DNA from: Solanum dulcamara
Lineage: Eukaryota; Streptophyta; Magnoliopsida; Solanales; Solanaceae
Direction of reading: 5' to 3'
NCBI RefSeq assembly: GCF_947179165.1
Contig: NC_077242.1
Location: forward strand, 29,209,597-29,273,596
Length of the DNA stretch: 64,000 bases
The position numbers were made by a program, and so were the translations under genes. This document shows, in pieces, positions 1-12,341 of the stretch (its first letter is position 1; each line of letters opens with the position of its first letter). The notes beneath the pieces were generated by a model. The model saw only the letters and a list, made by a program, of their open reading frames with translations. It was not told the DNA's origin and ran no database searches.

Positions 1-198
1 AAGGGTTAAAACAAGATTTAGAGATTTCTACCATTATCATCGCACGATATGAAACAACAATAGTGACTTTATTCCTAACAATGCCCTATAGCCTTCCGGA
101 GATTGGATACGGACGTTATTGTACCAATTTGTTAGACTTTACTAGACATATGCTTATGTACTGGTGATACTAGTGAAACCTAAGTTCTGAGACCATTG
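1..198 (-). mobile_element. 5' leader of minus-strand gypsy element E0 (partial)
   Basis: Untranslated leader between the PBS and gag of a Ty3/gypsy chromovirus read on the minus strand; the coding part lies left of the window. Its reverse complement matches the leader downstream of the PBS in the array elements (about 17947-18150): both contain TGGTCTCACT-like, GTCTAGTA-like and GGAAGGCTA/GGGAGGCTA blocks in the same order. No coding sequence is visible. Assignment rests on this block order plus the adjoining PBS and LTR. Confidence 0.6.
179..195 (-). other. Primer-binding site of E0, decayed tRNA-iMet type
   Basis: The minus strand reads TGGTCTCAGAACTTAGG, close to the TGGTATCAGAGC primer-binding site used by plant LTR retrotransposons primed by initiator tRNA-Met. 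It lies 3 nt from the LTR edge, the same spacing as in the array elements. It fixes the left LTR edge and shows that 199-3262 is the 5' LTR. Confidence 0.65.
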
Positions 199-3100
199 TG
201 TCACGACCTGAAGTCCGGGTCATGATAGCATCTACTATAACCCTTGAGTAGGCAAGCCAAAACCAAACCCAAAATTTATAGAAGTCAAACATTTAATTAA
301 TAAATAAATAATAATATGAATAAATGATAGCAATAATAATTTAACAATAGAAATTGAGTTGTGGTATAACTGTGTAAATACGATACAAAATATACAAATC
401 AACCCGAAAGTGACAAAAATGACAAACTGGCGCTAGACCAATCTCCAGACCTAGTGTCACCTATACTGGAGCTACTAAGTATGAAAGGATCAAATAAATA
501 TATACAATACAAAACTGACAGTCCAAAATACAAAACACAAGCCTGTACAAAAAAAGGAAAGAAGCAAGTCTCTGAACGCCGGGAGCTCACCACTATTCGA
601 ATCTATCACAACTACAGATGATCAGGCATGTGCTGGAGGTGGATCGAACTGGGAGCTACATCAAAAGGATGCAGAAGTACAGTATGATTACCAAAACACG
701 GGATACCCTGTAGGCATCATAGGCCAATCGAGTTCAAAAAGAACAAATATACAATAAGCAATACGATAATAGTAATAACACCATAAATAAGTCATAAAAT
801 ATAACTATGGGTGAATCAGGGTACGGGAAAAATATACAGAAGCCAAAATAACTCAACAATAGGTAGCCACATTAATTGCACAAACCACGATGTATGAAAG
901 TGAGTATAACCTAGTAATGATATAACAATAATCCTAGAAAAATATCATGTAGCATCTGAAATAACCCTCGAGCCTATAATATAAAAGAATATAACCCAGA
1001 ATATGTCCACGGGAAGCCCAAAATCATACTTTGAGCTCATCAACAGTGAAAGAAGTAATGTAGCCCAAAATAAATTGAATGGGGGCGCCCGGTATGATAC
1101 CTCAAACTTATCAACAGCAACAAAAGTTGTAAATAGTAAGATTATGCAATTTCACATTATTGTCATAACCTTCCATTAGCCAAAACTCCAATCTTTTCAA
1201 TAAATTGAATGGGGGCGCCCGGTATGATACCTCGAACTTATCAACAGCAAGAAAAGTTGTAAATAGTAAGATTATGCAATTTCACATTATTGTCATAACC
1301 TTCCATTAGCCAAAACTCCAATCTTTTCAATAACTCATTCATTTTCAATAGAAATTTTTGGTTTTAACCAACGATGAAACAACCAATGCAAGTAACATAT
1401 GAAATGATCACACATCATATAGATCTGGGAGAATCCTCGCCAAGGGCATCAAAATTACTAACCTGGAACTCCAGCATCCCAATAGCACGGCCTTGGGCCC
1501 AAAATTACACTAATTTAAAGCAAGGAACAAGGATATGAGCCCGAAAAATACACCAATAGAACAAACATAACCAACCATGACAAACACCCAGCACCCTAAG
1601 TTTCATATTACCTAAGGTCCAATTCTAAGGATATTAAGCACTACAAACAAATAAGAATTCTCCTAAATTAAGTCTTCAATGGCTAATAGCTATACTAGCT
1701 TACCGACTATGGCCATCAAACTTCTGAAATGATCAAAGGAACTAACAACACCTAAATTCCAACCTAAGCATGTGATACTACTCATAATACATTCATTCAA
1801 AACCAAGAAAATTCTAAAAGAGATAAAACCTTAACCTACTTCAAAGCCAAAACCGCACTCAAACCGTTATTTTGGAGCTTTTTCTTTCCAAACAGCTCTT
1901 GAATATGCCCCTCTACCAAATTATCGAAGAATACATAAAAACAAAGATAATGATACCTTTATTCCAATAATTAAATTTGAAATCAAAATTGGGTTAAAAA
2001 TTGACATTGGGACCTGCACAAGAAATTGAAAAACCAACTCCGTCACAAGGTCTGAAATAGGTCAAGGAACTTATGCCCTAAAAATGGATACAATCCTAGC
2101 ACCGAAAGGGCCTAAATCAATTTCACCAAGATTAAAGACCTAAGATATCAAAAATAGAAATATTAGATGAAATTGAGCAATACTTATAAGATTTTTAGAG
2201 GATTAAAGGTTCTCGGAACATCTCTGCAAGAAATTTCAACGCAATACAATAAGGACCATCGAAATTGGCCAAGAAATGCTCTCAAAAGCTCAAAAATATT
2301 AAGTCCAAAATTGGTACTCAACTGCTGAATTCAGGTGTTTTAAGACACTATCATGCCCCCATTTACTCTCCGCGCATGTGGAGGTCCTCCCCGCGATCAC
2401 GGAGGTCAGAGGTGCTAACACTCTATGGACGCCGCAGGGTGCCTGCAAATACGCAGGTCTGGGAAGTGCTCCTCAGCAATTGTCGAGCTCCTCAAGCGAA
2501 ATTGGGGGTATGGTCTCCCACTACTCCATGAACGTGGCCTAGTTCCTGTGAACGTAGAGAACAAAAGTGGGTTGTGCTAACAGCCCTGCATCAGTTATTC
2601 ACCAAGTTTAGGAATTTGTCCGATGGGGGTTCAAAATTCATCCGGGGCCCCGTTGATGCAAACAACTATGCTACCCAATTGGAAATGGAGATCCAGACAG
2701 AACAAAATTAACAAAATAATCAACGGCGGTCGTCTAATATAAATGTTGACCAAAGTCAACACTTTTTAAAGAAAACACATAAAAAGCCTGAAGGCTAAAA
2801 ACTCATTTCGAACACTTTGAGAATTGAACCAAAGGTCGTTCTAGACCAAATTTGGCATTTTGGAGCTAACCACACTAACGTAATTTTCATCCAGGCATAT
2901 TTACTCAAAAGTTGACTGGGTGAAACTTGGACAAAACTTTAAAGCTAAAATGACGGATCACACAAACTCAAAATAAAAATTCCAAAACCCGAATTAACCT
3001 ACCTTCTAGAACAAAATGGACCCTCTAGAGCTGGTGGAAACGTCGAAATTTTTATATGATGACAACATCTCCAAATGTTGACTAAAGTTAATCCTTTTCA

Positions 3101-3262
3101 CTCCAAGCCTATAAAACAGACAAATTCATCCCAAACTCACCCAACTACCTTGGGGATCATGTCACCCATCTCGAGATCAAACAAGGGATATAATGAAGCT
3201 AATGGAGGGGTAAAACTATAAAATTATGCAAAAGCACGGAAATGACCTTGGAGTTTATTACA
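199..3262 (-). mobile_element. 5' LTR of minus-strand gypsy element E0
   Basis: The LTR is 3064 bp. Read on the minus strand it starts TGTAATAAACTCCAAGG at 3262 and ends GGTCGTGACA at 199, matching the termini of the other chromovirus LTRs here. Its first 100 bases include a 'TTTACCCCTCC' block also seen at the start of the array LTRs. Right of 3262 the sequence changes abruptly to Copia reverse transcriptase, so E0 inserted into Copia pol. The partner LTR and second target duplication are off the left edge. Short open frames inside it (for example 2265-2531) match nothing recognisable. Confidence 0.65.
1071..1330. repeat. 130-bp perfect-register tandem duplication
   Basis: Bases 1071-1200 are repeated directly at 1201-1330. 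I see two mismatches: a/g at 1104/1234 and c/g at 1121/1251. Each copy begins TAAATTGAATGGGGGCGCCC. It lies inside the E0 LTR and has no counterpart in the other LTRs here, so it is a private, fairly recent duplication. Confidence 0.95.
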
Positions 3263-4241
3263 ACAACCTTCTTAAATTGAGATTTGGAAGAATAAATCTA
3301 TATAGAACAACTAGAAGGGTTCATGGTTTAGAAAATGAAAAGAAGGTGGGCCGACTTGTTAAGTCTTTATATGGTCTAAAACAAGCGCCCAAATAATGGC
3401 ATTCAAAGTTTGACCATACAATGTTATCAAATGGTTTCAAAATTAATGAATATGATAAATGTATTTACATTAAGAACACTCCAAATAAGGTTTTCATTAT
3501 TTGTTTATATGTGGCTGATTTGTTGATAATGAGAAAAAATATTGCTAACATAAATGCTACTAAGTGTATGCATGCCGGTAAGTTTGATACGAAAGATCTA
3601 GGAGTTGTCGATTTGATATGGGGAATTGAGATTTACAAAACTCATCAAGGAGCATTGTCTCAACCTCATTATATCCAAATGGCACTGGAAAAATTCAAGT
3701 ACTTAAAAAACACCAATTTATGTGAACCTTGATCTAGCTAAGAATAAAGGTTAAAGTCAGTCTTAATTGGATTATGCCAGAATGTTGGAAAGATTGATGT
3801 ACATCATGAACCGTACACGACCACATATAGCTTATGCTATAAGTAATTTAATTTATACATAAGGAATCCCAAACAAAATCATTAGATGGAAATAAAATGA
3901 GTTTTGGTGTATTTAGAGCAGGTTCAAAAGTTTTCTTTACAGTAAAATAAATATGCAACAGTTGTTGAAGGATATAGTTATACAAAATGGATTACTGGGT
4001 CAACTAAAACTAATTCAACAAGTGGATACATTTTTACCATTGGTTGAGAAGTAATATCTTGGATATCATCCAATAAAATATGTATAGCTCGCTCTACAAT
4101 AGGGTTTGAGTTCATAGCCTTAGACAAGCCCGGTGAAGAAGCTGAATGGCTCTGGAATTTCTTAGAAGATATTCTATTTTAAACCAAACCAATGGCTCAT
4201 TTATGCATACATTGTATAGTCAAGCTATAATAGGAAGAGCT
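3263..4241 (+). pseudogene. Ty1/copia pol fragment: reverse transcriptase and RNase H, part 1
   Basis: Remnant of a Copia polyprotein. In order it shows the end of the RT palm (EQ-EGF, then SLYGLKQAPK near 3365-3390), an open stretch at 3421-3732 with YVADLLI in place of the catalytic YVDDLLI, then KFDTKDLG and SQPHYIQMAL. RNase H follows at about 3960-4241 (GYSYTKWITGSTK, STSGYIFTIG, CIARSTIGFEFIALDK). The first RT catalytic Asp is replaced by Ala, and several stops and frame changes break it. Its left side is cut by E0 and its right side by E1 at 4241; the frame resumes at 12124. It cannot be functional. Confidence 0.85.
4237..4241. repeat. Left target-site duplication of E1 (GAGCT)
   Basis: GAGCT at 4237-4241 is repeated at 12124-12128, directly flanking the two E1 LTR edges. 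Joining the Copia sequence across E1 restores continuity between RNase H parts. A 5-bp duplication is typical of gypsy integrase. Confidence 0.9.
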
Positions 4242-6010
4242 TATCACGACCCCAACCCGCTGTGACTAGCACCCACAATAATTATTTTAGTGGAAGAACC
4301 AATCTAACAGCCCAACAACAATAATCACAATATGTACACAAGTATAAAGATGCAGAAGTAAGTTTAAATCAAAAACAAGTGATGAGTTCCCATAAACATA
4401 GAAAACTAACTAGTTATAACCTCCATTGTGTGGAATTAAACTCCCCTAGGAATTAAAAGTCATCGTACCAAAACTCTAAACTAACAAGTCTAGAATAGGA
4501 GTACAACTCCAAATAGAAACCAATAATAAATAGAAACATTGTCTAAGAACCTAAGTCCCAAACAAGAAAAGGACTATAATAATAATAGAGTGCACGACAG
4601 CTTAAAGGAAAAACTCACCTTTGAACTCGAAGACACAATCACTCCTCTAGATGAGGTCTCTCCGCAACCGCCTGAATAGGCCCTGTACTCAATAAAAAGG
4701 CAGAGCAAGTGTAGTATCAATACAAAAAGATAATGGTGTACTGGTAGGATCACGTGGTTATCCAGTAAGCGGATCATAGATAAGTAAATTCAATGCAATA
4801 GGCATATACATATAAAAAATAAGTCAAAAACATATCACTATCAAAACTCAATGTCTTCCACATGCTATAATTTCACACAAGGATCCTCTTAAAGGACCTA
4901 TAAACAATCAACTTTGTGTCGAAATGTGACACCGATCCAAGTAAGTATCGGAATGTGACACCCAATTCAAAAAAGTTTTAGAACGTGACACCCGATCTAA
5001 ATTATATATTGGAACATGATACTTGATCCTAAGATATTACAATCACAAGAACATTCAATGTTTATAATATCTATACCACCAAGAACAAGTTCATCACAAT
5101 AACAGGCTAACAAGTGATCATTTCACACATAATCTAGCATGTTTCCCTATACATATACACACATGCATATCATAAAGTAATTTAACAAGTATATGAAACA
5201 CATATAGTAAACTAGACCAGCACCTACCTCAAATTAAAGCTTTCACAACCTTACAATACAAGAGTCTTCTCTTTCCAGGTTCGTTCTTCTTGTTCTTAGT
5301 ATAAAAACATTAAATACATATCAAGAATCAATACAATGGCCTAACTATCAAGAAATATAACACAATTTCATTCCCTAGACCAAACCCATGATCCTAACCT
5401 TACCCTAGGGCTATTTCCTACCATAGATTTTCAGTTCAAACCCTCCCCCAATAATTATCACCCATACTTCTAGTTTCCAAGAATGAAAGTATGAATTTAG
5501 GGAGTAAAAACTTTACCTTAAGTGTGTAAATCCGTGGAAAATGAATGGAAATCGCCCTAGGTATTCTCTTGGGATTTTAGAAACTAGTTGTTGTAAAAAA
5601 GACCATTTCTGGTCTTTTTCATGATTTAAGTCGCGAATGTCCTACTCTGGCAGGATATGCGAAAATAGTGAGCTCGGATTTTGTGATCCAAGCCCCCATT
5701 TCTGAACACTCCCTTCCAAAGACACATTAAAATAATACCCTTCATGCAAAATTTGATTCCGAGAGTTTTACTCACCCGAATGCGATTGTGCAAAGCCGTA
5801 AATACTCTGAATCATCTTGGCTATCAGCCTATCAGATTAAATTATTAATTTTTCCTCCTATCACTCACGTGATCACTCTAGACTTTACATGACTAAGAAT
5901 TTATCCAAGTTTGGCGTAGGCTCGAATTTTCTGAAGTTACTACCCAAAGTTTTTTGGCCCAAAATCCTTCCCCATTGGCCCAACCCTAACGACGGGAATA
6001 GGTCATTATA
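4242..6010 (-). mobile_element. E1 3' LTR
   Basis: Colinear with 10358-12123 over its whole length. Read on the minus strand it starts at 6010 with TATAATGACC and ends at 4242. The plus-strand left edge reads TATCACGACC where the partner has TGTTACGACC, so the canonical terminal dinucleotide has mutated. Confidence 0.88.
4918..5035. repeat. About 30-bp minisatellite, four degenerate units, in E1 3' LTR
   Basis: Four units built on GGAATGTGACACCCGATCC, with the GTGAC-like core at about 4925, 4954, 4984 and 5015. The same array occurs in the other E1 LTR at 11031-11150, so it predates the E1 insertion. Confidence 0.85.
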
Positions 6011-6099
6011 ATAGATATCAATTTACCCATCACTCATCCCCGAGTGACTAACTAGGGAAAACAGGGGTTAAGTAAAGATAGAGTAGTACCTATTTCATT

Positions 6100-8990
6100 G
6101 AACAATTGAGGATACTTGTCTCGCATGTCTTTATCAGTCTCCCAAGTAGCTTCTTCTACTGAACAATTTTTCCATTGCACTTTAACCATTTTTTATCTCC
6201 TTATTCCTCAATTTCCGAATGTCACATTCAATGTTGCAACTGGCACTTCCTCATACCGAAGTTCTTTGTATAATAATTCTGAGTCTCATTTAATAATATA
6301 GTCCCTATCCCCATGGTACTTTTTCGACATAGACATATGGAATACCCAATGTACCCAGACAAGATACATGGTCAGGCCAACCTGTATGTCACTTGCCCTA
6401 TACAATTAAGAATTTCAAAAAGACCAGTATAGCGAGGGCTGAGTTTGCCCTTCTTGCCAAACCTTATCACCCCTTTAATTAGTGACACATTTAGAAGTGC
6501 TTGATCACCATCCTCAAATGTCATATCCCTCACCTTGTGATCAGCATACTCCTTCTAACGATTTTGAGCTGCTAGAAGCTTAGCTTAGATGCTTCTTATC
6601 TTACCTTGAGCATCCCTTACTAAGTCAACCCCAATGGCTCCACTTCTCTAGCTTCAAAACACCATATGGGGGACCTGCATCCCCTCCTAAATAGGGTTTT
6701 GCATGGTGCCATATCAATACTAGCATGATAGTTATTTTTGTAGTAGAACTCACACAAAGGAAAGAACTTGTCCCAATGTCCCCTAAACTCTATCACACAT
6801 GCTCTCAACATATCTTTCCATATTTGGATAGTCCTTTCTTACTTCCCGTCGGTCTGTGGATGGAAATCTGTGCTGAAAATGAGTTGAGTACCCAACTCTT
6901 CATGTAACTTACCCCAAAATTTAGAAGTGAACTACGTATAATGGTCTGAAATGATGGAAAAGGGCACCCCGTGCAGCCTTACTATCTCCTTCACATAAAT
7001 TCTGGCCAACTGTTGTGCATTGTAATCCATTATAATCGAAATGAAGTGTGCTGACTTCGTTAACCTATCAACCACCACCCAAATAGAGTCATGCCTTTCC
7101 AAAGTCTTAGGAAGTCTCATCACGAAATACATGGCTATTCTATTCCACTTCCATTTAGGAATGGGCATTCTTCGCAATAAACCTGCAGGTCTTTGGTACT
7201 CATACTTCACATGTTGGAAATTCTAACACTTGGCTATATATTCATCTATGTCATTATTCATACCCAGTAACCAAGATAGTCGTTTCAAGTCTTGATACAT
7301 CTTAGTCACTCCAGGGTCAATAGACTATCGTGAACCATGAAATTCGAGTAGGATCGTTTGAATTAGTCCATCTGCCTAGGGAACACAAATCCTTCCTATA
7401 AAATGAAGCACCCCACCTACATCTAATGTTGAGTCTGGAACCTTGCCCATCAACACTTTCCCTCTAATTTCATCTAAGTATACATTCTCAAACTGCTTGG
7501 TCTTGATCTTTTTTATGAAAGTGGGTCTTAGATCAACTCCGACCATCATCCCACCTTTCTCTGAGATGCCTAGCCTCATGAATCTAGACTCCAAGGCCTG
7601 AATTTCTCTAGCCAGGGGACGCTTAAGTGCCCCTAAACAAGCTAAAATTCCCATGCTCATAGGCTTCCGGTTCAATGCATATTCTACCACATTAGCCTTG
7701 TTTGGATGGTACTAGATAGTGGCATCATAGTCCTTAAGCCACTCTATGCACCTTCGTTGTCTCAAATTCAATTCCTTCTGGTAAACACATGTTGTAAGCT
7801 ATGACGATCAGTAAAAAACCTCACACTTGACATGGTACAAATAATGTCTATAGATTTTTAGTGCAAATACTACCACTGTTAACTCCAAGTCATGAGTCGG
7901 ATAATTCCTCTCATACACCTTCAATTATCATGAAGCATATGCTACAACATTCTTATCTTGCATCAACATAGCACCCAAACCAAAATGTGAAGATCACAAT
8001 AAATAATGAAATCTTTACCTACGATCGGTAGGGTCAAATTGGTGTCATGGTTAGGAGGGTTTTGAGCTTTTGGAAGCTCTCTTCACACTTGTTAGTCCAT
8101 TCAAATAGTACTTCTTTTTTAGTCAACCTAGTAAAATGAGTAGAAAAAGAAGCTAAGTTTTTTATGAACCGACAATAGTAACTGGCCAGTCCCATAAAAC
8201 TTCTAACCTCTGTGACAACACTAGGCCTAGCCCAATTCTTAACTGCCTCAATCTTTTATGGGTCCACCATTACTTCTTCTTTTGAAACAACATGGCCTAA
8301 TATGGCAACTGAAGGCAGCCAAAATTCACACTTAGACAATTTCATATACAACCTTTATCTTCCCAAAACTCCCAACATAATTTGAAGATGATCTACATGT
8401 TTCTGTTCACTCTTTGAATACACCAATATATCATCTATAAACACTATCACGAATAACTCTAGGAACGGTTTGAACACCCCATTCATCAAACTTATGAAGG
8501 TTGCAGGTGCATTGGTCAACCTAAAACACATTACTAAAAATTTATAGTGCTCATACCTGGTCCTAAAAGCTGTTTTGGCCACATCCTCAGGTATAATTTT
8601 CAACTGATGATACCCAGACCTGAGATCAATATTTGAGAAGACTGAAGCACCTTATAACTAGTCAAATAGGTCATCAATACAAGGCAAAGGGTATTTATTT
8701 CTGATGGTGACCTTATTCAACTGTCGGTAGTCAATGCATATTCTCATACTACCATCTTTTTTCTTGACAAACAACACCGGAGTACCCAAAGGTGAAGCAC
8801 TAGGACGAATAAACCCCTTATCAAGAAACTCCTGAATCTGAGCCTTAAGATCTCTCAAAACGGTCGAAGCCATACAGTAGGGAGGAATGAAAATTGGACA
8901 AGTACCCGGCTCTAAATCAATGTAGAGTCTATGTCTTAGTCAGGAGGAATACCAGGCAAATGTGAAGGGAAAACCTCCAGAAATTTACAC
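6100..8990 (-). pseudogene. E1 pol pseudogene (RT, RNase H, integrase, chromodomain)
   Basis: Decayed pol on the minus strand. [15 protein letters not shown] about 8905-8870, then [14 protein letters not shown], and an intact FIDDILVYS catalytic box at about 8423-8445. RNase H remnants lie at about 8000-7700. Integrase follows at about 7210-6620, with RPAGLLRRMPIPKWKWN, WVVVDRLTKSAHF, and RACVIEFRGHWDKFF near 6811-6760. The end (about 6190-6100) reads KVQWKNCSVEEATWETDKD, a chromodomain-type tail that in this family is thought to steer integration to heterochromatin. Stops and frame changes occur throughout. The RT active-site box survives but the protease upstream is missing. Confidence 0.82.
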
Positions 8991-9119
8991 ACTACTGGAA
9001 TAGACTTAATAGAAGGAGACTCTACCTCCATATTCTGAATATGGGTCAAATAGGCCAAAAAACCCTGCCCACCATTTTTCTAGCCTGGAGAAAGGATATG
9101 ACCTTAGCTAGCTTAGGCT

Positions 9120-10138
9120 TGTAAACCCCTTCCTACTCTAACATTCAATTTTCTTAACAAAGTCTATGACTTCATTGAAACTCCTGCCGGATGAAGTCAT
9201 ATGGACAAAAAGTACCTGCAACTCGGGGTTCAACCCCTTCAAAATAACTTGATCCCCTCCTCCTCAGTAGTGACCAATTGAGTAGTGTGCCTCGACAGTG
9301 TATGAAATTTAGCCTCATAAGAAGCCACTGATAACCTTCACTACTCAAAGGCCATAAACTCATCATATTTCCTATCCCTCAGGGTGCAGGGCACATACTT
9401 CTCTAAAAATAGAGCTTGGAACTGAGCCCAATTGAGTGGGGGCAACACAGGTGAATGATACTCTACATAGGCCCTCCACCACTGCTTGGCCTCTCCCTGC
9501 AGCTGAAAAGTCACAAACTCCACTCCATGCTAATACACTATGCCCAGATTGTGTAGCCTCTCATAGCAATCAAGAATAAATTTATAAGCATCCTCATTTT
9601 CAGTACCATGGAAAACTGGAGGTTTGAGCTTGAGGAATTTGGTGAGCATGTCATGCTCAGTACCAGTCATCATAGGACCCATTAGTGGCTTAAGGAATGC
9701 ATCTATGCCTACCACTTTATCTGTTAGTTGATCTACAGCAGCAAATGGACGGTCAACAGGAGTTGGTGCTGCAGGCATGGTAGAGATGGCGCCAGTACCA
9801 GCTAGCCCACTCAGGAATACCATGATCTACTGGGCTAAGATTGGATTCAGAGGGGGAATACCAGCAGCCTTAGTTTGGATACCCTTCTTTTATTCTACCC
9901 ACTCTTGTTCCTCTACATCCTCTACCTCCCCCTAAAACTCATTCTGGGGAGTCAGAAGGGCCTCATCGGCTAACACCTCCTCAATAGGGACCTCTACTCT
10001 GGAAGATGCTTCTCTTCCTCTACCCCTGCCTCTCCTACCTCTCCTGCCTCTCTATTTTCCATGCCCTCAAATGGTTGGCTCTTCTTCAGGCTCAACTAGA
10101 GCTACTGTCTTGACACCATTATAACGTGTGTCAACCAT
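9120..10138 (-). pseudogene. E1 gag pseudogene
   Basis: The likely start ATG is at 10138, 199 nt past the PBS, giving MVDTRYNGVK followed by an Arg/Gly-rich tract (RGRRGRRGRGRGRE). The best preserved part is 9823-9530 (KPPVFHGTENEDAYKFILDC) and 9523-9341 (GEAKQWWRAYVEY, FLEKYVP), typical of the retrotransposon gag domain. Stops lie at about 10060 and near 9525. The conserved gag tail (TTEEEGDQ, LNPELQVL) can be followed to about 9130. No CCHC knuckle and no aspartic protease follow; the sequence passes within about 200 nt to pre-RT sequence, so that part was deleted. Confidence 0.8.
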
Positions 10139-10336
10139 CTACAGACAAGAAAGTGAAAGTAATTAGATACCAATTTGGATCACCACCTACCAATTGGAAT
10201 CAAGTTATAGCACAAAAAAAGAAAGACAGTGAAGCTTTTTCTAAAATCATGTAGTCTCTCAAAGAAAAGTACAAACGTCTCTGTACCTTTCTGCAAGACT
10301 CTACTACACTTATTTTGGTACGACAAGATCAAAGAA

Positions 10337-10353
10337 CCTAGGATTTAATACCA
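10337..10353 (-). other. E1 primer-binding site
   Basis: The minus strand reads TGGTATTAAATCCTAGG, four nt from the LTR edge at 10358. It resembles the initiator-tRNA-Met site TGGTATCAGAGCC with decay at internal positions. It shows that the right-hand LTR is the 5' LTR. Confidence 0.7.
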
Positions 10354-10357
10354 ACTT

Positions 10358-12123
10358 TGTTACGACCCCAACCCACCGTGACTGGTACCCACAATACTTA
10401 TTTCAGTGGAAGAACCATTCTAATAGCCCAATAATAATAATCGCAATATGTACACAACCTTAAAGATATAGAAGCAGATTTAAATCAAAGAAAAATGTTG
10501 AGTTCCCATAAACTCAGAAAACTAACTAGTTATAACCTCGATTGTGTGGAATTAAACACCCCTAGGAACTGAAAGTCATCATACCAAAACTCTAAACTAA
10601 CAAGTCTAGAACAGGAGTACAACTCCAAATAGAAACTAGTAATAAATAGAAACCTTGTCTGAGCACCTAAGTCTTGGAGAAAAAAGGACTAGAATAATGA
10701 TAGAGTCCACGGAAGCCTGAAGGAATAGCTCACCTTTGAACTCAAAGAAATGATCACTCCTATAGATGAGGTCTCTCTACAATCGGCTGAATATGTCATG
10801 TACTCAACTAAAAGGCATAGAAAGTGTAGTATCAATATACAAAGACAATGGTGTACTGGTAGGATCATGCGGTTAGCCAATAAGTGGGTCATAGACTAGT
10901 AAATTCAATATAGTAGGCATATACATATAAAGAATAAGTCAACAACATCTCAATATCATAACTAAATGTCTTCCACATGCTATAATTGCATACAAGGGTC
11001 TTTTTAAGGGATCTCAAACAATCAACTTTATGTCGGAATGTGACACCCGATCCAAGTATGTGGTGAAATAAGACACCCAATATAAAAATATGTCGAAATG
11101 TGACACCAGATCCAAATTATATGTCAAAACATGACACTCGATCCCAAGATACCACAATATCAAGAATATGTTCATCACAATAGCAAGCCAACAAGTGATC
11201 ATTTCACACAGAATCTAGCATGTTTCCTTATTCATATACATACATGCATATCATGAAGAAATTTAACAATTATATGAAATAGATATGGGAAACTAGACCA
11301 TCACCTACCTCAAATTCAAGGTTTCACAACCTTACAATGCAAGAGCCTTTCTTTTCCGGGTTCATTCTTCTCGTTCTTGGTCTAGAAATATTAAATACAT
11401 ATCAAGGATCAATACAATGGCCTAACTATTAAGAAATATAAAATAATTTCATTTACTAGGACAAAACCATGATTCTAACCATACACTAGAGCTATTTCCC
11501 ATCATAGATTTTCAGTTCAAACCCTCCGCCAATGAATATCACCCATACATCTAGTTTCTAAGAATCAAAGTACGAATCTAGAGAGTAAAAACCTTACCTT
11601 AAGTGTGAAAATCCATGGAAAATCAATGGAAATCACCCTAGGTCACCTGTTGGAGTTTTAGAAATTGATTATTGCAGAAAAGACCATTTCTAGTCTTTTT
11701 CACGATTTAAGTCATGATTGTCCCGCTCTAGTGGGATAGAACCCGCTCTGGCGGCCCTTCTCTGGTAGGATATGCGGAAACAGGGAGCTCAGATTTTATG
11801 CTCCAATCCCCTATTTCTCAACACACCCCTTCCAAAGATATTAAAATTTTATCCTTCATGCCAAATTCGATTTCGAGAGTTTTACTCACCCGAATGCGGT
11901 TTTACAAAACTGTAAATGCTCTATATCATGTTGGTATCATACTATCCAATAAAATTATAAATTTGACCTCCCATCATTCACGGGATCACCCTAGACTTCA
12001 CCTGACTCAGAATTAATCCAAGTCTGGTCTAGGCTCAAATTTTCTGAAGTTACTATCCAAAGTTTTCTAGTCCAAAATCCTCCCCTATTGGCGTATACAT
12101 AATGACGAGAATAGGTCATTACA
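10358..12123 (-). mobile_element. E1 5' LTR
   Basis: Partner of 4242-6010. Read on the minus strand it starts TGTAATGACC at 12123 and ends GGTCGTAACA at 10358, so it keeps TG...CA ends. It is followed to the right by the second GAGCT (12124-12128) and the resumed Copia frame. It contains the same roughly 30-bp minisatellite as its partner at 11031-11150. Visible divergence between the two LTRs is considerable, so the insertion is not recent. Confidence 0.88.
11031..11150. repeat. About 30-bp minisatellite in E1 5' LTR
   Basis: Four degenerate units with cores AATGTGAC, AATAAGAC, AATGTGAC and AACATGAC spaced about 30 bp apart, matching 4918-5035 in the partner LTR. Confidence 0.8.
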
Positions 12124-12341
12124 GAGCTGGGAGCATTATGTATAATGGTAAGTCTCATCACATATGACGAAGACACAATATTGTTAGACAATAACTCTTT
12201 AGTGGAATTATTAGAATTGACTATGTAAAGTTAAAGTATAATGTGTCAGATCCACTTACAAAAGGCTTAACTAGAGAGGAATTTGAGAGATCATCAATGG
12301 GAATGGGACTATTTTCGAGGATAAATCATCATGGCGGTAAC
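12124..12341 (+). pseudogene. Ty1/copia RNase H end, part 2
   Basis: Continues the Copia polyprotein interrupted at 4241. It begins with the second GAGCT, then MYNGKSHHI, RRHNIVRQ, DYVKLKYNVSDPLTKGLTRE and a final GMGLF-like segment, which is the normal C-terminus of Copia RNase H. At least two internal stops are present. Joining 4241 to 12129 gives the expected order QAAIGRA-like then MYNGKSRHI-like, which confirms that E1 is the younger insertion. Confidence 0.85.

Larger units (their letters stand above)
4242..12123 (-). mobile_element. E1: complete but defective Ty3/gypsy chromovirus, nested in Copia
   Basis: This is a 7882-bp minus-strand element with two LTRs (1766 bp at 10358-12123 as 5' LTR; 1769 bp at 4242-6010 as 3' LTR), a PBS, gag and pol, flanked by the 5-bp duplication GAGCT. 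Order on the minus strand is LTR, PBS, gag, RT, RNase H, integrase, chromodomain, LTR. The internal region is 4347 bp, about 0.8 kb shorter than array element A, because the zinc knuckle and protease are not recognisable. Numerous stops make it non-autonomous. The chromodomain-like C-terminus places it among chromoviruses, near Tekay/Del; that clade call is by eye. Confidence 0.88.

Noticed and set aside
2265..2531. Open frame of 88 codons on the plus strand
   Set aside because: It lies inside the E0 LTR, has no domain and no conservation in the other LTRs; it is a chance frame in the most GC-rich part of the LTR.
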